Below, in pieces: positions 1 through 5,019 of a DNA stretch of 5,019 nucleotides. This stretch comes from Akkermansia muciniphila (lineage in GTDB: Bacteria > Pseudomonadota > Gammaproteobacteria > Burkholderiales > Burkholderiaceae_C). Location: assembly GCA_943327015.2 (NCBI GenBank), contig CALPVM020000187.1, positions 1 to 5,019 of the forward strand, given 5' to 3'. Position 1 is the first letter of the stretch; the number at the start of each line of letters is the position of its first letter. The translations under genes and the position numbers were made by a program. Below the pieces are notes generated by a model that was not told the DNA's origin, made no database searches, and saw only the letters and a program-made list of their open reading frames with translations.

Positions 1-86
1 CACCCCGCACCCCCCATTCAGGAGGAGGGGGTGATAGCGGTGGTGCCGCAACGGTACCATCTGCTCCATCTCCAACTACAGCCTGA
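1..86 (+). CDS. ftsH: 3' end of a membrane-protease gene, probably ftsH (5' truncated by window edge)
   Basis: Reading from base 3, the frame gives a short tail rich in Gly, Ser, Pro, Thr and Ala (it contains GGGGDSGGA and ends PSAPSPTTA) that stops at TGA 84-86. Only about 27 codons are visible, so no catalytic domain can be seen. The identification rests on two points. Betaproteobacterial FtsH, an ATP-dependent inner-membrane zinc protease, usually ends in a disordered, low-complexity Pro/Gly/Ser/Thr tail. ftsH is also the usual gene directly upstream of folP-glmM in this group. The other two forward frames fit less well: one stops at 32-34 after a basic stretch, and the other is the upstream extension of folP. 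Another protein with a disordered C-terminus cannot be excluded. Confidence 0.6.
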   Translation, partial: PRTPHSGGGGDSGGAATVPSAPSPTTA

Positions 87-87
87 T

Positions 88-966
88 TTGAATAGCTGGC
101 AGACCACCCGTTTTGCCATCGACCTTAGCAAGCCTAAGGTCATGGGTATTGTCAATGTCACGCCCGACTCCTTTTCGGATGGCGGGCGTTTTGCTAACCA
201 CTTGCTTGCGCAGGCCCATTGCGAGCAGCTCCTGCAAGATGGCGCAGACATTTTGGATATTGGCGGTGAATCTACCCGTCCCGGTGCCGTACCCTTGCCG
301 CTAGAAGATGAGCTGGTGCGCATCATTCCTGTGGTGCGCCATGCCTTGACCCTCGGAGTACCCGTATCGGTAGACACCTACAAGCCACGCATCATGCAAG
401 CCGTGCTGGATATGGGGGCAGACATCATCAACGATGTGTGGGCGCTACGCTGGCAATCACCACACGAAACAATTTCAGCTAGTCAGATCGTTGCATCGCA
501 TCCCGCTTGTGGCGTGTGCCTGATGCATATGCACCGCGAGCCGCAAACCATGCAAGTAACGCCGATGCAAGGCGATGTTGTTCCTCAAGTGAAGGCATTT
601 TTGCGGCACGCAATCCACCAGTTGCGTGCTTTAGGCGTCGGTGCCTCACGTATTTGCATCGATCCCGGCGTTGGCTTTGGTAAAACAGTATCCCAAAACT
701 TTGCCTTGCTCGCACGTCAAACGGAATTGACTGCTTTGGGGCATCCTTTGCTGGCGGGATGGTCGCGCAAATCGTCCCTTGCAGCTGTATGCAACATGGG
801 TCCTGTCGATACACAATACGAGCATGCCCACCCGCGCATGATGCCCAGTGTGGTGGCAGCAGTTTTGGCAGTGCAGCAAGGTGCCCATATCGTTCGTGTG
901 CACGATGTCAAAGAAACCGTGCAGGCTTTGCAAGTTTTGGCCGCAATGCAGGTGCAACAACATTAA
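88..966 (+). CDS. folP: Dihydropteroate synthase
   Basis: FolP condenses 6-hydroxymethyl-dihydropterin pyrophosphate with p-aminobenzoate to make dihydropteroate in cytosolic folate synthesis. With a TTG start at 88 the protein has 292 residues, close to the 282 of E. coli FolP, and is a complete TIM barrel. Motifs in order are GIVNVTPDSFSDGG (20-33), GGESTRPG (59-66), SVDTYKP (94-100), IINDVW (113-118), CLMHMHREP (144-152), DPGVGFGKT (192-200), GWSRKSSL (224-231) and RVHDVKET (270-277). The positions where sulfonamide-resistance changes arise (Phe29, Thr63, Pro65, by alignment with E. coli Phe28, Thr62, Pro64) carry the sensitive-type residues, so this is a chromosomal enzyme and not a Sul-type one. 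The frame stays open to the window edge, and a GTG at 31 has an AGGAGG 5 bases upstream. That start would overlap the ftsH-like tail by 56 bases and add 19 residues unlike the family, so TTG 88 is preferred. It sits one base after the preceding stop, which suggests translational coupling. Confidence 0.95.
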   Translation: MNSWQTTRFAIDLSKPKVMGIVNVTPDSFSDGGRFANHLLAQAHCEQLLQDGADILDIGGESTRPGAVPLPLEDELVRIIPVVRHALTLGVPVSVDTYKPRIMQAVLDMGADIINDVWALRWQSPHETISASQIVASHPACGVCLMHMHREPQTMQVTPMQGDVVPQVKAFLRHAIHQLRALGVGASRICIDPGVGFGKTVSQNFALLARQTELTALGHPLLAGWSRKSSLAAVCNMGPVDTQYEHAHPRMMPSVVAAVLAVQQGAHIVRVHDVKETVQALQVLAAMQVQQH

Positions 967-995
967 AATCAAACATTACAACAATAACGTGTAAC

Positions 996-1001
996 TAAGG
1001 A
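996..1001 (+). promoter_or_regulatory. Ribosome binding site of glmM
   Basis: TAAGGA lies 6 bases before the ATG at 1008 and fixes that start. The 41-base gap after folP shows no terminator hairpin and no convincing promoter, so folP and glmM are probably cotranscribed. Confidence 0.7.
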
Positions 1002-1007
1002 TTCATA

Positions 1008-2336
1008 ATGGGAAGACAATATTTTGGTACCGATGGCATTCGCGGCACAGTTGGGCAAGCGCCCATTACCCCTGATTTTGTATTGCGCCTAGCGCACGCA
1101 GTAGGGCATGTGCTCAAAAAAACAGAAGCGCGGCCCACGGTATTGATCGGTAAAGACACCCGGATTTCCGGCTACATGCTTGAAAGCGCGTTGGAGAGTG
1201 GCTTTAATTCTGCGGGTGTGGATGTCGTATTGCTCGGACCCTTACCAACCCCAGGTGTAGCTTATTTAACCAGAGCGCAGCGTGCATCTTTGGGGGTGGT
1301 AATTAGTGCCAGCCATAACCCGTTTGCAGACAACGGTATCAAGTTTTTTAGCCGTAAGGGTACCAAGTTATCGGATCAGTGGGAGCTAGACGTCGAATCC
1401 GAATTGCTTAAGTCACCGCATTGGGTCGATTCTGCGCAGCTCGGTAAAACGCGGCGCCTGAAAGACGCTGCCGGGCGTTACATCGAATTTTGCAAAAGTA
1501 CCTTCTCTAACGACCTGACGCTGAAAGGTCTGAAAATCGTGGTCGATGCCGCCCATGGCGCCGCTTATCAGATTGCACCGGAGGTGTTTCATGAACTAGG
1601 TGCAGAGGTGGTGTCCATTGGCTGTTCACCCGATGGGTTGAACATCAATAAAGACGTAGGTGCCACCCATCCGCAGGCCTTGGTAGCTGCTGTTAAGGCG
1701 CATCAGGCCGACTATGGTATTGCACTCGATGGCGATGCTGACCGCCTGCAACTGGTGGATGCCCAAGGCCGCCTCTATAACGGTGATGAACTACTTTACC
1801 TTATGGCCGATGACCGCTTGGGGCGTGACGAACACGTGCCCGGCGTAGTCGGTACGCTCATGACCAATATGGCGGTAGAGCTGGCGCTCAAAGCACGCGG
1901 TGTGCAGTTTGAACGCGCCAAGGTGGGCGACCGTTACGTGCTGGAAGAATTAGAAAAACACCGTTGGATTTTGGGCGGTGAGGGCTCAGGCCACTTGCTG
2001 GCGCTGGATAAACACACCACCGGTGACGGCCTGATCTCTGCTTTGCAGGTGCTGCAGGCCTGTGTGCGCAGCGATAAATCCATGTCCGAACTGCTGCGTG
2101 GAGTCGAATTATTTCCACAAACCCTGATCAACGTACGCTTGGCCCCCAGCCTTGACTGGAAAACCCACGCACCACTGGCTGAAGCAACCCGTGCGGTAGA
2201 GGCTGAGCTGGGCAATCAAGGGCGGGTATTGATTCGCCCTAGTGGCACCGAGCCTTTACTACGGGTTATGGTAGAAGCACGGGATGCTGAACAATGTAGG
2301 GCTTGTGCGCAACGCATTGCTGATACGCTTTGCTGA
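1008..2336 (+). CDS. glmM: Phosphoglucosamine mutase
   Basis: GlmM interconverts glucosamine-6-phosphate and glucosamine-1-phosphate in the cytosol, the step that feeds UDP-GlcNAc, and hence peptidoglycan and LPS. The protein has 442 residues, close to the E. coli enzyme (445), and all four domains of the alpha-D-phosphohexomutase fold are intact. The N-terminal FGTDGIRG is at 6-13. The phosphoserine loop VVISASHNP is at 97-105, with Ser102 the residue phosphorylated in the active enzyme. The Mg2+ loop DGDADR is at 241-246 (Asp241, Asp243, Asp245). The sugar-specificity loop GEGSGH is at 324-329, with the Glu-Ser pair typical of GlmM and unlike phosphomannomutases. The phosphate-binding loop RPSGTEP is at 410-416. 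The numbering of these sites matches E. coli without gaps. folP-glmM adjacency is widely conserved in proteobacteria. No sign of damage or transfer. Confidence 0.98.
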   Translation: MGRQYFGTDGIRGTVGQAPITPDFVLRLAHAVGHVLKKTEARPTVLIGKDTRISGYMLESALESGFNSAGVDVVLLGPLPTPGVAYLTRAQRASLGVVISASHNPFADNGIKFFSRKGTKLSDQWELDVESELLKSPHWVDSAQLGKTRRLKDAAGRYIEFCKSTFSNDLTLKGLKIVVDAAHGAAYQIAPEVFHELGAEVVSIGCSPDGLNINKDVGATHPQALVAAVKAHQADYGIALDGDADRLQLVDAQGRLYNGDELLYLMADDRLGRDEHVPGVVGTLMTNMAVELALKARGVQFERAKVGDRYVLEELEKHRWILGGEGSGHLLALDKHTTGDGLISALQVLQACVRSDKSMSELLRGVELFPQTLINVRLAPSLDWKTHAPLAEATRAVEAELGNQGRVLIRPSGTEPLLRVMVEARDAEQCRACAQRIADTLC

Positions 2337-2343
2337 TGCCCTG

Positions 2344-2377
2344 TTGCCATTAAATTGTCATAAACGGATTATTTAAT
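2344..2377 (+). promoter_or_regulatory. Predicted PhoB-dependent promoter (Pho box plus -10) of the plsC/olsA-like gene
   Basis: Two 7-base direct repeats, TTGCCAT (2344-2350) and TTGTCAT (2355-2361), are separated by the AT-only spacer TAAA. They therefore repeat every 11 bases, as in the E. coli Pho box CTGTCAT-AWAW-CTGTCAY. By hand count 14 of 18 positions agree. Exactly 10 bases after the box is TTTAAT (2372-2377), one mismatch from TATAAT, and 10 bases is the box-to-minus-10 distance in the E. coli phoA promoter. The start of transcription would fall near 2384. A sigma70-only reading, TTGCCA (2344-2349), 17 bases, GATTAT (2367-2372), is also possible. Site recognition is by eye; PhoB control is inferred. 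Confidence 0.5.
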
Positions 2378-2386
2378 TCGTTTATG
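2359..2386. repeat. 12-bp inverted repeat spanning the -10 region and the ATG of the plsC-like gene
   Basis: The left arm CATAAACGGATT (2359-2370) and right arm AATTCGTTTATG (2375-2386) are complementary at 11 of 12 positions, around the 4-base centre ATTT. The one mismatch, 2367 against 2378, would be a G-U pair in RNA. The right arm contains the start codon at 2384-2386, and the left arm overlaps the last three bases of the Pho box. The stem is AT-rich and has no following T-run, so it does not look like a terminator of glmM. It could be a DNA operator, or, if transcription starts upstream, a hairpin hiding the start codon. Confidence 0.6.
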
Positions 2387-3214
2387 CAAAATCAAACCAC
2401 CTTCCAAAATACGCATGTAAGTTCGTTAAAGCCTAAAACTAACGGCTTGCAGAGCAACATCATTACCCGCGCAATGGGTGCATGGGTAATGCTGAGAGTC
2501 GCTTTGCATTTGTTATGGGCCAGTGTGTTGGTAGCATGGCGTATTCCAAAATTATCAGAGCCTGCGCGGCAAGTTGCCATCCAAAAATGGTCCCGGCAGC
2601 TGCTAGTTATTTTGGGTGTCAGCCTGCAAGTGCGAGGAAATAAACTTGCAAAAGGCCGCGCCTTGCTGGTTTGCAACCATATCTCATGGCTGGATATTTT
2701 TGTGCTTTTTGCTGTCGGGCATTGCAGGTTTGTGTCAAAAGCCGATGTGCAACGGTGGCCCATCATTGGGCGTTTGACCCAGGGCGTAGGCACTTTATTT
2801 GTAGACCGTAATGCCCGGCGTGATGCGATGCGCGTGGTGCATCACATGGCTGACCAACTCGCCGCTGGCGAGGTGTTGGCGGTGTTTCCGGAGGGTACCA
2901 CCAGCGATGGCAGCTCTGTTTTGCCGTTTCATGCCAATTTACTGCAGGCAGCCATTGCCAGTAACAGTGCCATTCAACCCATTGCGCTACAGTATCTGGA
3001 GGGTAACCATGGAGGCCGAAGCATGGCACCAGTCTATATAGGGCAGGATTCTTTGTTGCGTTCTTTGTGGCGAACGGTGTGCGCCAGCCATCTGCAGGTA
3101 CAAGTGTCATTGGGTGCGGAGCAGTTTGCAAACGGGCGCGACCGTCGCACCTGGGCCGGCGATTTAAGAGCTGAAATCATTGCATTGAGAACTAATTTAC
3201 CAAAAGAGCATTGA
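2384..3214 (+). CDS. olsA: PlsC-family 1-acyl-glycerophosphate-type acyltransferase, probable lyso-ornithine lipid O-acyltransferase
   Basis: This is a membrane-associated acyltransferase that transfers a fatty acyl chain from acyl-ACP or acyl-CoA to a lyso-lipid hydroxyl. The protein has 276 residues. A hydrophobic helix lies at about 33-51. Acyltransferase motif I is NHISWLD (98-104), giving the HX4D pair His99/Asp104. Motif II is GTLFVDR (136-142), motif III is FPEGTTSDG (168-176) with Glu170, and motif IV is at about 198-204 (QPIALQY). Family membership is clear. The substrate is inferred: the next gene is OlsB-type, and OlsB/OlsA are the two enzymes of ornithine lipid synthesis. A second PlsC making phosphatidic acid is the main alternative. 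The start is uncertain. ATG 2384 has no Shine-Dalgarno sequence, and the first 30 residues are polar and atypical. ATG 2474 and ATG 2489 would begin just before the membrane helix but also lack a ribosome site. Confidence 0.85.
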   Translation: MQNQTTFQNTHVSSLKPKTNGLQSNIITRAMGAWVMLRVALHLLWASVLVAWRIPKLSEPARQVAIQKWSRQLLVILGVSLQVRGNKLAKGRALLVCNHISWLDIFVLFAVGHCRFVSKADVQRWPIIGRLTQGVGTLFVDRNARRDAMRVVHHMADQLAAGEVLAVFPEGTTSDGSSVLPFHANLLQAAIASNSAIQPIALQYLEGNHGGRSMAPVYIGQDSLLRSLWRTVCASHLQVQVSLGAEQFANGRDRRTWAGDLRAEIIALRTNLPKEH

Positions 3215-3239
3215 CACAATTCTGTCACTGCATTTTCAT
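3211..3239 (+). promoter_or_regulatory. Predicted tandem Pho box (three half-sites) upstream of olsB
   Basis: Three 7-base units are spaced at exactly 11 bases: TTGACAC (3211-3217), CTGTCAC (3222-3228) and TTTTCAT (3233-3239). The first pair with its AATT spacer agrees with the E. coli Pho box at 14 of 18 positions, and the middle unit is a perfect half-site. The -10 is less clear. CATATT (3237-3242) matches 4 of 6, and TATTGG, the hexamer 10 bases after the first box, matches 3 of 6. A sigma70 reading is also available: a perfect TTGACA (3211-3216), 17 bases, then TTTCAT (3234-3239). The site overlaps the stop codon of the preceding gene (TGA 3212-3214). olsB may thus have its own promoter besides read-through. 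Confidence 0.42.
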
Positions 3240-3282
3240 ATTGGCGTAACGCCCAGCTTTCAAGATATCTGCATCATGTAAT

Positions 3283-3289
3283 AAAGGAG
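3283..3289 (+). promoter_or_regulatory. Ribosome binding site fixing the TTG start of olsB
   Basis: AAAGGAG lies 7 bases upstream of TTG 3297. No ATG or GTG in frame sits at a suitable distance, so this strong site is the reason for accepting a TTG start. Confidence 0.75.
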
Positions 3290-3296
3290 CGTTATC

Positions 3297-4142
3297 TTGA
3301 GAGAGTTGCCGACACCTACTTTCGATTTGTCCCCCCTTCAAACACCACGGGGGTTACTTCATCCATCCGGTGCAGATATCGGCTTGGTGGAACAAAAACC
3401 TGCGCACGGTCAGCTATTGGTTTCGTGGGCGCGGCACTTAGACGAAGTTCGCCAAGCGCAGCGTTTGCGCCATGAAATTTTTTGTGGCGAAATGGGTGCC
3501 CGAATACAAACCCCGATTCCGGGTTACGACATTGATTTGTTTGACGACTATTGCGAGCATTTGCTGGTACGCGACTCTGCCACTGGCAACGTAGTGGGTA
3601 CCTACCGTGTTCTCACGCCCGCACAAGCCAAGCGGGTGGGTAGCACCTATTCCGATTTGGAGTTTGACTTGGTGCGCCTGCGTGCCATTCGTTCACGCAT
3701 GGTGGAGTTGGGGCGCAGTTGTGTGCATCCGGATTACCGCCAAGGCGGCGTAATCATGGCGCTGTGGGGTGCGTTGGCCGAGTTTATGGTGCGTAACGAT
3801 CTGGACATGATGGTAGGTTGCGCCAGCATACCGATGCTGCACAACGGCATGGTGTGCGGCAATATTGCAGCCAGCATTTGGCGTCAGGTGCAAGAAAAGT
3901 ATTTGGCTCCAGTCGAATACCATGTGCGTCCCCGGTTGCCTTTGCCTTTAGAGACACTGGACGATTCTTTGAATGTAGACTTACCGCCGCTGATCAAAGG
4001 TTACTTGCGCATGGGCACCAAGGTATTGGGCGCACCGGCTTGGGACCCGGATTTTAATACCGCAGATTTGCCAATGCTGATGAACATTGCAGATTTGCCA
4101 CGCCGCTACCGCAAGCATTTTTTGCGGGGCGAGTGCGTCTAA
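3297..4142 (+). CDS. olsB: OlsB-type GNAT N-acyltransferase (probable L-ornithine N-alpha-acyltransferase)
   Basis: OlsB transfers a 3-hydroxyacyl chain from acyl-ACP to the alpha-amino group of ornithine, giving lyso-ornithine lipid on the cytoplasmic face of the inner membrane. The protein has 281 residues, near the 292 of rhizobial OlsB. Family features are an N-terminal segment with RLRHEIFCGEMGA (56-68), DDYCEHLLV (83-91) and GTYRVL (101-106). Next comes the signature block ELGRSCVHPDYRQGG (137-151), in the acyl-donor part of the GNAT fold, then GCAS (174-177). The C-terminal KGYLRMGTKVLGAPAWDPDF (234-253) is typical of OlsB and the so-called hemolysin-like acyltransferases. The neighbour upstream is a PlsC-type enzyme, as expected for the second acylation. 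Related families with this fold are LuxI-type autoinducer synthases and the PEP-CTERM-associated acyltransferase; the signature block and the partner gene favour OlsB. The exact amino-acid acceptor (ornithine, or glycine or another amino acid as in related lipids) is inferred. Confidence 0.85.
   Translation: MRELPTPTFDLSPLQTPRGLLHPSGADIGLVEQKPAHGQLLVSWARHLDEVRQAQRLRHEIFCGEMGARIQTPIPGYDIDLFDDYCEHLLVRDSATGNVVGTYRVLTPAQAKRVGSTYSDLEFDLVRLRAIRSRMVELGRSCVHPDYRQGGVIMALWGALAEFMVRNDLDMMVGCASIPMLHNGMVCGNIAASIWRQVQEKYLAPVEYHVRPRLPLPLETLDDSLNVDLPPLIKGYLRMGTKVLGAPAWDPDFNTADLPMLMNIADLPRRYRKHFLRGECV
4062..4100 (+). repeat. Short in-frame direct repeat within the 3' end of olsB
   Basis: GCAGATTTGCCA occurs at 4062-4073 and again at 4089-4100, 27 bases (nine codons) apart. 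It encodes ADLP twice, at residues 256-259 and 265-268. It may be a small internal duplication or chance; neither copy disrupts the frame. Confidence 0.5.
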
Positions 4143-4164
4143 TGGTTAGCGACGCTGTCTTTTT
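4135..4164 (+). terminator. Possible Rho-independent terminator of olsB, containing both convergent stop codons
   Basis: GCGTCTAA (4135-4142) pairs with TTAG plus ACGC (4146-4149 and 4152-4155), leaving a 2-base bulge (CG, 4150-4151) and the loop TGG. This 8-bp imperfect stem is followed by TGTCTTTTT, with the T-run at 4160-4164. The olsB TAA is in the left arm, and the complement of the opposing gene's stop is in the right arm. On the minus strand no T-run follows, so termination in that direction is not supported. The stem is weak. Confidence 0.4.
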
Positions 4165-5019
4165 AAAACCATCCAAACCGCGATACAGGTAAAGAAGACA
4201 ATAAAAGCAACCACCCAAAAAAAGCCATGGCCATCCTCTGCCAAGGGGATACCGCCTACATTCATTCCAAGCAAACCCGCCACGATATTGATAGGCAGGG
4301 CCAGAACAGTCACGATTGTCAATAAAAACACACTGCGGTTGGTTTGCTCTGTGGTGTGGGCGGTAATTTCTTCTTGCAGTAGTTTGGTGCGTTCTTGCAA
4401 TACAGCCAGGTCATTTAGCACTGCGGATGACTCCTCGGTGGCTTCGCGCAGTTCACGTGCATCCTCGGGCATAAACCAGCTGGGCGGGCGGTTAAGTAAA
4501 CGAAAAAGCGATGACGGCTCGGGTGCCAGTAACCGGCGTAATCGTACAAACAAGCGGCGTAAAGCCCCTAGGCTTGAGCGGTTGAGTTGCATACGACCTG
4601 TTAATAAATCGTCTTCAATGTCATCTACCTTGGTAGCGGAGTCGCGTTCTATTTTTTGCAATACATCAGCCTGGTCGCGTAGCAAATGAACCAGTAACGA
4701 CACAGGTGATGTAAAAGTCTGACCGGATTTAACGGCGACGCGCAGCCGGTCTACGCTGCGAAGTGCCTGCTTACGGGCACTTATCACGCAATTGTGCATC
4801 ACGCAGATCCAAACGGTTGATATCTGATTGGCATCAAACGAAAAATCAAATGCCACATCATTGATAACGGCCAGCAGGCTGTTCTCTTCTTGTTCAACCC
4901 GGGTGGAACCCGCGCCCTCATGAATGGTTTCAAAAAAGTGCTGGGGCAAGGGAAGGTTATCGGCCATCCATTTTTCGGCTAGGGCATTACTCAGGCTGAA
5001 ATGCAGCCAAACAAACGCA
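4146..5019 (-). CDS. zntB: ZntB/CorA-family divalent metal ion transporter (5' end beyond window)
   Basis: This is a pentameric inner-membrane channel or transporter for Zn2+, Mg2+ or related ions. The reading frame runs to the window edge with no stop. The residues before the Met at 4967 (AFVWLHFSLSNALAEKW) match the FVWLH-type start of the ZntB cytoplasmic domain, so that Met is internal and the real start lies outside. About 290 codons are visible of an expected 320-340. Counting from the Met at 4967, the long stalk helix region is at about 88-205, with many Arg, Glu and Gln. The first membrane helix is at about 213-233, followed by GMN (234-236), the ion-selectivity motif of the CorA superfamily, in GLLGMNVGGIP. 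The second helix is at about 249-267, and the protein ends in the basic tail KRQRR. The short GGIP loop resembles ZntB more than classical CorA (YGMNF). Ion and direction cannot be read from the sequence. It is convergent with olsB, with 3 bases between the stops, and probably unrelated in function. Confidence 0.88.
   Translation of the reverse strand, partial: AFVWLHFSLSNALAEKWMADNLPLPQHFFETIHEGAGSTRVEQEENSLLAVINDVAFDFSFDANQISTVWICVMHNCVISARKQALRSVDRLRVAVKSGQTFTSPVSLLVHLLRDQADVLQKIERDSATKVDDIEDDLLTGRMQLNRSSLGALRRLFVRLRRLLAPEPSSLFRLLNRPPSWFMPEDARELREATEESSAVLNDLAVLQERTKLLQEEITAHTTEQTNRSVFLLTIVTVLALPINIVAGLLGMNVGGIPLAEDGHGFFWVVAFIVFFTCIAVWMVLKRQRR

Noticed and set aside
31..87. GTG 31 as the start of folP
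   Set aside because: It has a good AGGAGG but would overlap the upstream ftsH-like tail by 56 bases and add 19 residues not typical of dihydropteroate synthases. TTG 88 gives the usual length and N-terminus. It remains an alternative.
88..966. Acquired sulfonamide-resistance (sul-type) dihydropteroate synthase
   Set aside because: Key residues are of the sensitive chromosomal type, the gene sits next to glmM in its native context, and no integron or insertion sequence is nearby.
2337..2386. Rho-independent terminator after glmM
   Set aside because: The only hairpin in the gap is AT-rich, is not followed by a T-run, and contains the next gene's start codon.
2391..3228. Open frames opposite the plsC-like gene and similar antisense frames elsewhere
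   Set aside because: They overlap well-supported genes fully, lack ribosome sites and recognisable motifs, and have the composition expected of antisense shadows.
3242..3252. Short palindrome GGCGTAACGCC before olsB as an operator
   Set aside because: Arms of only 5 bases around one base are common by chance, and there is no second copy.
4109..4127. Inverted repeat CCGCAA / TTGCGG near the end of olsB as a terminator for the opposing gene
   Set aside because: It lies in coding sequence, has a 6-bp stem with a 7-base loop, and no T-run follows on either strand.
3297..4142. Autoinducer (acyl-homoserine lactone) synthase identity for the GNAT gene
   Set aside because: The fold is related, but the ELGRSCVHPDYR block, the length of 281 residues and the C-terminal KGYLRMG region fit the OlsB/hemolysin-like acyltransferases. 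No LuxR-type gene is adjacent.
1..5019. Defence system, prophage, CRISPR array, transposon or tRNA/rRNA gene
   Set aside because: Both strands were read; all long stretches are explained by five recognisable genes, the gaps are under 100 bases, and no phased spacer repeats, transposase motifs or tRNA-like cloverleaf were seen.

Overview
The window looks like ordinary chromosome of a betaproteobacterium, most likely order Burkholderiales. The reasons are the gene order (end of ftsH, then folP, then glmM), the Burkholderiales-like N-terminus of FolP (WQTTRFAIDLSKPKVMGIVNVTPDSFSDG, split here as WQTTRFAIDL and KVMGIVNVTPDSF), and a GlmM very close to the betaproteobacterial type. Base composition is moderate, roughly half G+C by eye, so a low- to mid-GC member is implied. 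Genus cannot be settled. Nothing suggests a mobile element, prophage, CRISPR array or RNA gene.

Layout: positions 1-86 hold the last codons of a Gly/Ser/Pro-rich protein tail, probably FtsH. folP (dihydropteroate synthase) follows, with stop and start almost touching. glmM (phosphoglucosamine mutase) lies 41 bases further on, and these form a housekeeping operon. A 47-base gap then leads to a PlsC-type acyltransferase gene, and after an 82-base gap comes an OlsB-type GNAT N-acyltransferase gene. Together the last two look like a two-enzyme pathway for ornithine lipid: OlsB N-acylates ornithine to a lyso-lipid, and the PlsC/OlsA enzyme adds the second acyl chain. The window closes with a convergent, 5'-truncated ZntB/CorA-family metal transporter gene on the minus strand, whose stop codon lies three bases from that of olsB.

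The most interesting signal is regulatory. Each of the two short gaps flanking the PlsC-type gene holds 7-base repeats phased at 11 bases that resemble the PhoB binding site (Pho box). One is at 2344-2361, with a TTTAAT -10-like hexamer exactly 10 bases downstream, the E. coli phoA geometry. The other, at 3211-3239, has three phased half-sites. Ornithine lipids are known phosphate-free replacement lipids induced on phosphate starvation, and in many Burkholderiales the region after glmM carries the pst-pho genes. The hypothesis is therefore a locally encoded, PhoB-controlled membrane-lipid remodelling module. A 12-bp palindrome overlaps the predicted -10, +1 and the plsC ATG, suggesting either a second operator or a leaderless transcript. 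All of these site calls are hand-made and untested.
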